Origin: a bacterium
GTDB taxonomy: Bacteria; SZUA-182; SZUA-191; JAJRXT01
DNA length: 23,918 nucleotides
Direction of reading: 5' to 3'
NCBI GenBank assembly: GCA_024277605.1
Contig: JAJRUU010000243.1
Span: 1-23,918 of the forward strand
Below the pieces are notes generated by a model. That model did no database searches and had not been told where the DNA came from. It saw nothing but the letters and a program-made list of their open reading frames with translations. Positions 7,214 to 14,810 of this stretch are shown piece after piece (position 1 is the first letter of the stretch; every line of letters starts with the position of its first letter). The position numbers and the translations under genes were made by a program.

Positions 7214-8563
7214 ATGAATCAGAGCTCACCGCCCAAGATATACAGTATAACAGAGATCACCTTAAGTATTAGGCGTGAGCTGGAGCGGAGCTTCGATAAT
7301 ATCTGGGTTGAAGGAGAAGTATCCAATCTAAAAACACCCACCTCCGGGCATATATATTTTACCATAAAGGATAAATCCAGCCAGCTCAGGGTTATTATTT
7401 TTAAAAACAGAACCCGACACCTGAAGTTCCAGCTGCAAGATGGCATGCAGCTCTTAACCAAGGGGAGCCTTACGGTCTATGAAAAACGAGGAGAGTATCA
7501 GCTGCTGGCCGAGTATGTGGAACCCAAGGGGGTTGGCGCTCTCCAATTAGCCTTTGAGCAATTAAAGCGCCGTCTGGCAGAGGAAGGCCTTTTTGATGAA
7601 GCACATAAAAAGCCCCTCCCCGCCCTGCCCGGCTGTATCGGGCTGGTTACTTCTCCCAGCGGTGCAGCTATCCGCGACATACTACAGATTATTGACCGCC
7701 GTTTTCCCAACGTGAGGATAATCATTAATCCAGTGCGGGTACAGGGAGATGGCGCCGCCCAGGAGATTGCCCGGGCAATTGCAGAGCTGAATGAAATACC
7801 GGAAGTTGATATTTTAATTGTAGGCCGGGGCGGGGGGTCACTGGAAGATTTGTGGTGCTTTAATGAAGAGATAGTCGCCAGAGCTATCTATAATTCCCGG
7901 CTACCGGTTATTTCTGCTGTTGGGCATGAGATTGATTACACCATTGCCGACTTTGTGGCTGATCTACGGGCACCTACTCCCTCGGCGGCGGCCGAACTAG
8001 TCGTGGCCAATAAGGATGCCCTCACCGATCGGCTGCGCTCACTAACCATACGCCTTACACAAGTGACTAAACGTCTGCTGGAGAACTGCAAAAGCAGTCA
8101 CCGACTCCTGTTACAAAGCAAGGCATTTGCCGATCCTGTACAAAGAATTCGTGAGCGCCAACAACAATTGGATGAGCTGGTATTTTCCATGCGTAAAGAT
8201 ATAACCTATACCTTGCAACAAACAAAACAGCAGCAAAATTATCTAGCACAACGGTTAAGAGCATCCCATCCCGCTCAGCAAATTGAAAATTTTAAACAAC
8301 AACTTTCGCAGACAAGAAAAAAACTGCGTTTGGTATATACTTACTTTATAGAGAACCGCCAGGCTAAGCTTAAGACAAAAATGGGCAGCTTGGATGCTTT
8401 GAGCCCTTTGGCCAGTCTTAAACGCGGTTACAGCATTTGCCGACGCTTACCTGACTTAGAAATCCTAACGCAGGCAAACAAAGTAAAACCAAAAGATTCT
8501 TTAGCCATAAAGCTTTACCGGGGCAGTCTGGTTTGCCAGGTAGATAAGATTGAGGAGGAGTAA
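7214..8563 (+). CDS. xseA: Exodeoxyribonuclease VII large subunit
   Basis: XseA with XseB forms ExoVII, a metal-independent single-strand DNA exonuclease acting in repair and recombination. The 449-aa length is normal. The N-terminal OB fold (about residues 8-105; YSITEITLSIRRELE, WVEGEVSNL) precedes the catalytic domain with IGLVTSPSGAAIRDI, GRGGGSLEDLW (from about residue 204), ISAVGHEIDYTIADFVAD and RAPTPSAAAEL. A long coiled-coil region that binds XseB and a C-terminal beta segment follow (LKRGYSICR). The ATG has GGAGG 5-9 nt upstream. The gene is separated from ymdB by repeat elements and so probably needs its own promoter. Confidence 0.97.
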   Translation: MNQSSPPKIYSITEITLSIRRELERSFDNIWVEGEVSNLKTPTSGHIYFTIKDKSSQLRVIIFKNRTRHLKFQLQDGMQLLTKGSLTVYEKRGEYQLLAEYVEPKGVGALQLAFEQLKRRLAEEGLFDEAHKKPLPALPGCIGLVTSPSGAAIRDILQIIDRRFPNVRIIINPVRVQGDGAAQEIARAIAELNEIPEVDILIVGRGGGSLEDLWCFNEEIVARAIYNSRLPVISAVGHEIDYTIADFVADLRAPTPSAAAELVVANKDALTDRLRSLTIRLTQVTKRLLENCKSSHRLLLQSKAFADPVQRIRERQQQLDELVFSMRKDITYTLQQTKQQQNYLAQRLRASHPAQQIENFKQQLSQTRKKLRLVYTYFIENRQAKLKTKMGSLDALSPLASLKRGYSICRRLPDLEILTQANKVKPKDSLAIKLYRGSLVCQVDKIEEE

Positions 8564-8569
8564 AATATT

Positions 8570-8842
8570 ATGCCGGAATTAAATTTTGAACAGGCCATGA
8601 AAAGGTTAGAAACTATAGTTGAAAATCTTGAGGAGGGTAACCTTAGTTTAGCAGATTCATTGAAAACATTTGAAGAAGGGGTTAAGCTTTCGCGATTATG
8701 TGCCCGGAAGTTGGAAGAAGCAGAAAAAAAGGTGGAAATTCTGCTTACGGGGGAAGATGGAAAGAAAAAAGTCCAGGTTTTCGAATTGGATCAACAGGAA
8801 TTATTCAACGTTGAAAAGGACAGCCAGGATCAAAAAACTTGA
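8570..8842 (+). CDS. xseB: Exodeoxyribonuclease VII small subunit
   Basis: A 90-aa helical partner of XseA. The N-terminal half shows the family pattern FEQAMKRLETIVENLEEG, then LSLADSLKTFEEGVKLS and the LEEAEKKVEIL helix. Its ribosome site (GGAGG) lies in the last codons of xseA and the gap is 6 nt, so the pair is translationally linked. It ends 28 bp before the convergent cytochrome gene, and no obvious terminator is present between them. Confidence 0.95.
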   Translation: MPELNFEQAMKRLETIVENLEEGNLSLADSLKTFEEGVKLSRLCARKLEEAEKKVEILLTGEDGKKKVQVFELDQQELFNVEKDSQDQKT

Positions 8843-8870
8843 TCTATAATAAGCTGTTTAATAATGAAAG

Positions 8871-9899
8871 TTAAAATGGAGTGCCTGGGGTAGGTGACCC
8901 AACTGCTGCCCCGTGGCAGGCAAGACACATAGTAAAACCATCTAATCGCAGTCGTCTGTGACTATCAGCACCTTTTTTACTCAACGGATTCTTTAATACT
9001 CCTCTTTGGTGTGGGTTATGGCAAGAATTACAAACTAAGCGTTTCACTCCTTGCGCATCATTCTCCATTGGGATAAGCACCCCTACCCTTCGTTTTGAGT
9101 ATTCAATCTGATTTGTTATCTTGGCTGGCACCGTGTTCCCGTAGTGAGTGACTCGTATAGGATGAAAACGGGTCTTGCCCATGTGGCAGTTTAGGCATTG
9201 ATGTTGATTCTTTCTCCGCAATTTCCATTCCGATTGATCTGCCGTATTCACATCAGGAACTTCTATATGGCAAAACAAGCATAGTTCCTCATTTATCTCC
9301 CCTTTTGCATTTAGCTGATTTTTGTGGGGACTCCATTGTAAGAGTGGCCCTGTTTTATGACATTCGAAGCACAATACATATCTATTCTGGCTGTACCTCT
9401 CATCTGCCGTCTCTGATTTATTCCATTCAAAGGTGAGCTGAACATCTAAACCATATTTTCTCAAAAACATCGAATTCTTCTCTTTTGTCGACAGATCGTT
9501 TTTTTCTTGAATTCTCGCATCATGACAGGTAATGCAGGTAAGCTTCCCATCTTGTAGAGGAAAATCAGCCGCAGGTTTTTTGAAATATTTATTCTCCGGC
9601 ACCTCAATTCCTACCAAATGTTCAGATGCCCTGGCTACAGAAGTATCATGACACCGGTTACACAGTTTTATAAAGTCACCATCAAACTTAAAAGTAACCG
9701 GCCTGCCCTCTTTTGGTTTATCCTCGTGGCACTCGGTACAATGCTTGCCTGTCCAATGGGGATTGACTTTATCCGCTAACTCTGGATCCGGTTCTCTTTT
9801 TCGCTCTTTATGAACCCCCGGCTGTGCCCAGGCAGAAGCACATAAGGCTAACAAAAAGCATATACTTACTATAACTGTTTTAATATTTGTTGGAATCAT
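8871..9899 (-). CDS. Secreted octaheme c-type cytochrome
   Basis: A 342-aa exported protein with an N-terminal signal peptide (hydrophobic stretch about residues 8-25, cleavage after AWA-Q). It has eight CxxCH heme motifs at residues 54, 80, 122, 177, 207, 235, 290 and 325. They fall into two four-heme blocks resembling the modules of the 28-heme protein in this locus: CxxCH pairs followed by NSMFLR or HRRLRL before the last heme of a block, and CNSCHNPHQRG. There is no membrane anchor, so a soluble periplasmic or exported electron carrier is likely; the substrate is unknown. The ATG lacks a clear ribosome site, and a strong hairpin lies 12 nt upstream. It is the last gene of the locus and may be expressed by read-through of, or separately from, the genes before it. 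Confidence 0.85.
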   Translation of the reverse strand: MIPTNIKTVIVSICFLLALCASAWAQPGVHKERKREPDPELADKVNPHWTGKHCTECHEDKPKEGRPVTFKFDGDFIKLCNRCHDTSVARASEHLVGIEVPENKYFKKPAADFPLQDGKLTCITCHDARIQEKNDLSTKEKNSMFLRKYGLDVQLTFEWNKSETADERYSQNRYVLCFECHKTGPLLQWSPHKNQLNAKGEINEELCLFCHIEVPDVNTADQSEWKLRRKNQHQCLNCHMGKTRFHPIRVTHYGNTVPAKITNQIEYSKRRVGVLIPMENDAQGVKRLVCNSCHNPHQRGVLKNPLSKKGADSHRRLRLDGFTMCLACHGAAVGSPTPGTPF

Positions 9900-9910
9900 A
9901 TTACGCAGCT

Positions 9911-9949
9911 AAAAATAAACCCGCATAAATAATATTGCGGGTTATTTTT
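9911..9949 (-). terminator. Hairpin with T-rich flank between the TPR and octaheme genes
   Basis: Arms AAAAATAAACCCGCA (9911-9925) and TGCGGGTTATTTTT (9936-9949) form a stem around CCCGCA/TGCGGG with a 10-nt loop. Read on the - strand, it ends in a T-rich run, as expected for intrinsic termination after the TPR gene. The symmetry would also allow the opposite direction. It sits only 12 nt before the next start codon, so it could also act on translation or as an attenuator. Confidence 0.6.
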
Positions 9950-10002
9950 CAATGAAATATTTAGTATATTCACGGGGCAAAGTTAAAAACATTTATTACG
10001 TT

Positions 10003-11283
10003 TTACTGACTAAGCTTCTTAAAAGCTGTGTCCAACCGTTCCTTAAGTAGTGGCTGATATGGATTTAATTTCAATGACTTTTGCCATTGAGCCAAGGCTG
10101 CATCTTGCAGACCTTGATAGTAGTACACAGTCCCCAGGTTGGCATATGCATTTGCATCCTTCGGCGCTTTATCAATTGCCTTGTTAAAAGCATTCTTGGC
10201 ATCTTCATACCGTCCCATTTCTTTGTATGCATTGCCTAAGATGTTCAGCCCTTCAATGTCGTTCGGTTTTAACTTAACATATTTTTCATACTGTTTTATG
10301 CCGTCATTACTCATTCCTAATTTAAAATAAGCATTTCCCAAACTTAAGTAAGCTTGCGCATACTTGGAATTAATATCTAACGCTTTTTTAAATTCCTTTA
10401 CCGCTTTTCTAAGCCATTTTGTGTTTTTCTGACCGAAGGTTTTTGCGGTCACTTTATGAACATAGGCCATGCCTAAATTATTGTGCAGGCGTGCATTGTT
10501 TGGGGTTTTTTTGATTCCTTTAAGATATTTCCGCATGGCACTGTTATACATGCCCTTGGCATCCAGAATACGGCCATCTATATTATATTCGCCGGCTTCA
10601 ATATCCTGTCGCGACAAGTTAACGGTTTTTCTCCATTCAGTTAACGCCTTTTCTTTCTGACCTTGATCATAGTAGGCCCAGCCCAGGCTATCATAAGCCT
10701 TGACATTACCTGGATCCAGCGACAACATCGCTTGCGCAGTACTGATTACCTTTTTGTAGTTTTTCTTTTTGCGATAATCTTTCGCCAAATTGTGATAAGC
10801 ATCGATATTGGTGGGATTTAATTTAATTTCCTTTTCATAATGATCTATTGCAGTAGCCAGATCACCCTCATCATCATAAATCCAACCTAAATTGTAATGT
10901 ACAAAGGGTAATTTGGGGTTCAACGCCAATGCTTCCTCATAAAGCCGGATTGCCCCAACGTAATTCCCTTTTAGATCATAAATATAGCCGACTAAAAACT
11001 TATATAGTGCATTTTTAGGTTCTTTTACCGCTAAGGTATTGTATTCCGCCAACACATCATCCAGCTTTTTTTGCTTTTTGTAACACTTGACCAGATATCT
11101 ATGAGCTGCCACATCATTATTATCCTCTTTAATTCTCCCACGCAGCAACGATACTGCCTTTGGAAATTGGTTTTTATGATATAGCTCTTCAATCTGCTTC
11201 AAACTTGCACTGTGGGCAAGTGAAAACATAAAGCCCAACTGGCATATACACATTGCCATAATTAACATCTTGTTATTTCGCAT
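10003..11283 (-). CDS. Exported TPR-repeat protein
   Basis: A 426-aa protein with an N-terminal hydrophobic signal sequence (MLIMAMCICQLGFMFSLAHS) followed by about ten tetratricopeptide repeats covering the rest. Repeat signatures include FVHYNLGWIYDDEGDLATAI, AYDSLGWAYYDQGQKEKAL, AYLSLGNAYFKLGMSNDGI and AYANLGTVYYYQGLQDAAL, mostly ending in LNP or similar. I chose the ATG at 11283 because GGAGG lies 9 nt upstream; the ATG three codons earlier touches that site. There is no enzyme domain. In a cytochrome locus, a periplasmic or envelope TPR protein is likely a scaffold for assembly or docking; this role is inferred. Confidence 0.85.
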   Translation of the reverse strand: MRNNKMLIMAMCICQLGFMFSLAHSASLKQIEELYHKNQFPKAVSLLRGRIKEDNNDVAAHRYLVKCYKKQKKLDDVLAEYNTLAVKEPKNALYKFLVGYIYDLKGNYVGAIRLYEEALALNPKLPFVHYNLGWIYDDEGDLATAIDHYEKEIKLNPTNIDAYHNLAKDYRKKKNYKKVISTAQAMLSLDPGNVKAYDSLGWAYYDQGQKEKALTEWRKTVNLSRQDIEAGEYNIDGRILDAKGMYNSAMRKYLKGIKKTPNNARLHNNLGMAYVHKVTAKTFGQKNTKWLRKAVKEFKKALDINSKYAQAYLSLGNAYFKLGMSNDGIKQYEKYVKLKPNDIEGLNILGNAYKEMGRYEDAKNAFNKAIDKAPKDANAYANLGTVYYYQGLQDAALAQWQKSLKLNPYQPLLKERLDTAFKKLSQ

Positions 11284-11345
11284 GAAAGACATCCTCCATT
11301 AATACTTTTTGAAAACTCTTATTATAACACTATGACAATTGGATA

Positions 11346-11819
11346 CTATTCCAATTTTTGAATCTTGTACCACACACCATCCCTAAATACCCATTCATCC
11401 CAATAGATAAATTCCTCTTCCATCTTATCAGTATGACCCGTTGATTTGGTTTTCACGTTCTCCACACTGGATATCTTTTGACTTACCTTACCATAAAACA
11501 GGTCTTTATCTTTTTTCGAAGGCACCACAATAACATCCATTACTTCTACCTTCATAAAACCATCAACTATTCCATCATAATGGACATAATCCTTATACTC
11601 CCAAAACTTGACATTTTGTCTGTATTGCTTATCCAACATCCCATACATCGCTTTGAAATCAAGTTTAACATAAGCGTTACCAAATTTTTCAGCCGCCACT
11701 TTTAAACCATCCTGCAACTTCGCCATTTCTTTTTTCGATACCCCGGCCTGTGCACTATTTACTAGTACTAAGACACAACATACTGTCAGGCCAAGTATTC
11801 GAGATACCCATCTTATCAT
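11346..11819 (-). CDS. Secreted protein of unknown function (157 aa)
   Basis: Begins with a clear signal peptide (MIRWVSRILGLTVCCVLVLVNSAQA) followed by a mixed alpha/beta mature part of about 130 residues with many aromatic and charged residues. It ends in a beta-rich stretch (YWDEWVFRDGVWYKIQKLE). No heme motif or metal motif is present. The mature region has the general look of a small NTF2/SnoaL-like fold (helix FGNAYVKLDFKAMYGMLD, then strands), but this is a weak impression. I chose ATG at 11819 because AGGAAG lies about 8 nt upstream; a GTG three codons earlier is in the wrong place for it. It is flanked by the TPR and NapC-type cytochrome genes. Confidence 0.75.
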   Translation of the reverse strand: MIRWVSRILGLTVCCVLVLVNSAQAGVSKKEMAKLQDGLKVAAEKFGNAYVKLDFKAMYGMLDKQYRQNVKFWEYKDYVHYDGIVDGFMKVEVMDVIVVPSKKDKDLFYGKVSQKISSVENVKTKSTGHTDKMEEEFIYWDEWVFRDGVWYKIQKLE

Positions 11820-11949
11820 AACTAGCACTTCCTGCTTTTAAAAATACACACCACGACAGCTAAGCCTCACAAGCCAAAGTTCCATTAACCGGCTTATGTT
11901 CTGGCATATCATCCTGATTTAGAAATTCAATTTTATCGACCCGTTTTTC

Positions 11950-13293
11950 TCAGTATGCAACCAACATGTCTTCAGCCAGCTTTAATTTTTCCTGGCTGAC
12001 AGTTAACAATGCTTCAGCAAAATCTATATTATGCGCACCTTTACTGCCATCATACCATACCATTTTGTAATTTTGGTATGCAGCATTGAATAGCTCTTCG
12101 GTGCCCGTGACATCGCGACCATGTTTACGCGCTTCATCTATGGCAGTTTCTGTCTTGGACAACTGTGCCGCCAGCTCAGCGAGTGAGCTTGTGGTTGCAG
12201 ACTGCCACTCGGCGAGAGTATCCACCATCCCTTCATCATCATGACAATCTGCACAAATCTGGCCGCTCATTTTCCAATTATTTTCTTCCATGTGGCAATC
12301 GGTACAGTCCGCATTATCGGGATACATATAGCCATCGGTTTGATCCACATCCACTCCATTAATACCCAGGTTCATATTCTTCTGGTATTCATGGCAGTAC
12401 AAGCAGTCCCTGGGAGCCCGTTCATTATTATGGCAGCGAAAGCAAACAATCATGCGCGGCCAGACTACCCCCTCATTTCCTCGGCGGCCACTACGCTCAA
12501 AATGATCGTCTTTCAGCTCTTGCGAACCATGGACTATTTCCTGATGACAATCGATACAAGCGATTCCCCTATCCTGATGGAAGGCATGCGGAGCCTTAAT
12601 GCCACCCAAAGGTCTCCTGCCGGCGATATTAGGTTTTTCTTGCCGACTCACTTCATCGCCGAATTCAAATAACGCATCTTCAACAATAAAATCAGCTACA
12701 TTCTTGTCAGACCGTATTCCACGACTACCTTTGGATGAATGGCAATTTACGCAATTTTCATTCACTATCCGCCACAAGAAACCATAGCGGTGCATTTGTA
12801 TACGCCAGTTACCATCCTCATCGGCATAATTACTGGGGGTAGCCCCAAGGTCTTTCTCCGGATTATGAATATATTGAGGCAGCACAACATCTTCCATCTT
12901 GTGTTCTTCTGCCAACTGCTCCTCAGTAATATACTCCAGATGTTCCGGATTACCAAAATGCTCCTCCTCGTCCATCGCACGGGCCATGTTGCCAGTAAGA
13001 GTATTTTTTACATCATTCATGGCATAAACCTTATTTATCATATAATTGATCGCACCTTCTCTGAAATGGCAACTAACACAGTCCACGTGCCGCTGGCCAT
13101 GGCTAGAGGCCTCCCAATCAACCACCTCAGCATTCATAGTATGACATAACCCCTTACAAAACGGTGGGCTAGATGAAAAATGGAGAACCTGCATGTTTAA
13201 TTCGACAAACACCCCTAATAATATTATCCCCACAACTGCCGCTTTCACCTTATTCCCTTTAACCCAAGAGACCTGTTTATCAAGAAAAGCCAT
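11950..13293 (-). CDS. NapC/NirT-type membrane-anchored octaheme cytochrome c
   Basis: A 447-aa protein with an uncleaved N-terminal membrane helix (about residues 17-36). It has eight heme-binding sites: CKGLCH at 46-51 (CX3CH rather than CxxCH) with Met53 nearby, then CxxCH at 72, 181, 246, 284, 297, 330 and 347. The anchor and the first heme pair match the NapC/NirT/NrfH group, which takes electrons from menaquinol or ubiquinol and passes them to periplasmic acceptors. A helical C-terminal part (about 355-445) contains YDGSKGAHNIDFAEALL, similar to C-terminal bundles of multiheme reductases. A NapC-like 7-heme quinol oxidase (ImcH) serves extracellular electron transfer in Geobacter; a similar job is inferred. 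GGAGG lies upstream of the ATG. The frame stays open for 29 codons after the TGA stop. Confidence 0.87.
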   Translation of the reverse strand: MAFLDKQVSWVKGNKVKAAVVGIILLGVFVELNMQVLHFSSSPPFCKGLCHTMNAEVVDWEASSHGQRHVDCVSCHFREGAINYMINKVYAMNDVKNTLTGNMARAMDEEEHFGNPEHLEYITEEQLAEEHKMEDVVLPQYIHNPEKDLGATPSNYADEDGNWRIQMHRYGFLWRIVNENCVNCHSSKGSRGIRSDKNVADFIVEDALFEFGDEVSRQEKPNIAGRRPLGGIKAPHAFHQDRGIACIDCHQEIVHGSQELKDDHFERSGRRGNEGVVWPRMIVCFRCHNNERAPRDCLYCHEYQKNMNLGINGVDVDQTDGYMYPDNADCTDCHMEENNWKMSGQICADCHDDEGMVDTLAEWQSATTSSLAELAAQLSKTETAIDEARKHGRDVTGTEELFNAAYQNYKMVWYDGSKGAHNIDFAEALLTVSQEKLKLAEDMLVAY

Positions 13294-13353
13294 TTTCTTT
13301 TATTCCTCCTTCCCTAATTTACGGATGTAGCATCCAGTAAAACTGTTATGTTC

Positions 13354-14379
13354 TCAACCTAAATGGTTAGACTTCTGAAGTTTACTTTTTATAAATGGAA
13401 TATAGTTTACTTCTCCCAATGTAGCTTTGTCTGTTTTATCGAAGATAGAAGCTGCAATTGCCTCTTTATCTGCAGTACCCCACCAATTGTTCTTTGCATC
13501 AATATCAAGGGATTCATCACCCGGTTTTGTCTGTAGCTGTTTTAGATTAAATCCCCCGTTACCATATATGTTATTGTAGTTAATTTTAGGAGCTGAAGCG
13601 CTTTCACACTGAATTCCTGACCACCAAGTATCTCCTTTGCCAAAAATTGTATTATAGGCTATTACTGGTGAACTTTGGTTTGAACAGGATATACCTTTGC
13701 CTTCATCACCCACAACTGTATTATAGCTTATTTCCGGTGAAGAATAATCAGCACAAACGATTCCACTATCATTATCTTTTATCAGATTTTTTGTTATTTT
13801 GGGATTAGCCTCATCCCGGCACTTAATCCCTTCACCACTATTCTGAATAATATTATTAGTTAACAATGGTGAGGCTTTTTCACAAGATATGCCCGTGTTC
13901 GCATACTCGATTTCACAAAATTGAATACTACAGCCGAAGCCTTCAATTAATTCATTACTATCATAATCACAACTTTCATCCTTTATCTGAATGCCGTCCC
14001 ATCTTTCACCTTTATTAAGGGAAGTAAACTTGATGCGCTTATTCTCCTCACCAATCGCATGAAAATTCCCTCTGATAACAATCGCGGTATAAGCTTTAGC
14101 CTTAATAACCACTCCCGGCTCAATAGTCAGCATCACATCAGGAACAACCTCTAAATTGTGGGTAAGGATATAGGGACTATCAGCAAGGCCCAGAACGGTA
14201 TCTTCACTTATCTGCCCCCCAATTTCGGTTCCCTTTACCGACACCTTTTCCGGTGCGGTAACCTGGCGCCGTTTGTGCGCGGTTTCAGATTCACCACCCG
14301 GTTCTTCTCCCCCGCAATTCACTATCAATATCATGATAGCAAAAAGTAGAACTTTAATCACCCTCTCCCGTTTATACAT
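13354..14379 (-). CDS. Right-handed beta-helix lipoprotein with a cysteine ladder
   Basis: A 341-aa protein starting MYKRERVIKVLLFAIMILIVNC, a lipoprotein-like signal with Cys22 as probable lipidation site (the -1 Asn makes the lipobox non-standard). The rest is built from parallel beta-helix rungs of the NosD/pectate-lyase-like type (VMLTIEPGVVIKA, RIKFTSL, then repeated GI.C......P.I..N.I). Cys residues recur at 166, 187, 209, 232 and 258, one per rung, which would stack them. It ends with KNNWWGTADKEAI, a common end of such domains. I chose ATG at 14379 because GGGAGGCGG lies just upstream; an upstream TTG lies before that site. It has no heme. It is probably an outer-membrane or surface lipoprotein; a role in binding or scaffolding is inferred from context. 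Confidence 0.8.
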   Translation of the reverse strand: MYKRERVIKVLLFAIMILIVNCGGEEPGGESETAHKRRQVTAPEKVSVKGTEIGGQISEDTVLGLADSPYILTHNLEVVPDVMLTIEPGVVIKAKAYTAIVIRGNFHAIGEENKRIKFTSLNKGERWDGIQIKDESCDYDSNELIEGFGCSIQFCEIEYANTGISCEKASPLLTNNIIQNSGEGIKCRDEANPKITKNLIKDNDSGIVCADYSSPEISYNTVVGDEGKGISCSNQSSPVIAYNTIFGKGDTWWSGIQCESASAPKINYNNIYGNGGFNLKQLQTKPGDESLDIDAKNNWWGTADKEAIAASIFDKTDKATLGEVNYIPFIKSKLQKSNHLG

Positions 14380-14580
14380 AAGCCGCCTCCCTTTTTTCAA
14401 GCACTTAGGCTAAACCAACCCTAAAAATAATCGTCAAGCCCCATGCTTGTCAGCTGTCTTAACTTTGAGCATCTTAGAACATGTTCATCTGCAAATTTGG
14501 TTTTTAACTACAGTTTAACCACTAGCACACAATCAAGCTAACACGATAACTGAGGTGCAACACAGAGTGTAAGTCTAGAG

Positions 14581-14772
14581 TTAATAAATTATCGGCTGAA
14601 TTTCAAATAAGGCCTTGCCCATATTAACAAATAGCGGTAATCCCACAGCTAATAACAAGAAAAGCACCATTACCAAAAGGGTAACCGCTCTTTCCTGCCG
14701 CACATCTCCTTCATCTTTGATGTCATTTGGTGAAAAGTACATCCTTTCGAAATCTACATATTTAAAAGTCAT
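14581..14772 (-). CDS. Small single-TM protein (63 aa)
   Basis: A 63-aa protein: charged N-terminal half (FERMYFSPNDIKDEGDVRQE), then one hydrophobic helix (about residues 29-49, VTLLVMVLFLLLAVGLPLFV) and a short tail. A strong AGGAGG ribosome site lies 7 nt before the ATG, and the gene begins 38 nt after the 28-heme cytochrome, so it is a genuine operon member. It was not recognised as a known family. It may be an accessory subunit of one of the membrane complexes here. Confidence 0.75.
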   Translation of the reverse strand: MTFKYVDFERMYFSPNDIKDEGDVRQERAVTLLVMVLFLLLAVGLPLFVNMGKALFEIQPIIY

Positions 14773-14810
14773 CTTTTTAACCTCCTAATTTTTAATAGCT
14801 GCAACAACTC

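Noticed and set aside
13323..13335. GGATG-TAG-CATCC hairpin after the beta-helix gene
   Set aside because: Only 5 bp with no T run; no reason to call it a terminator.
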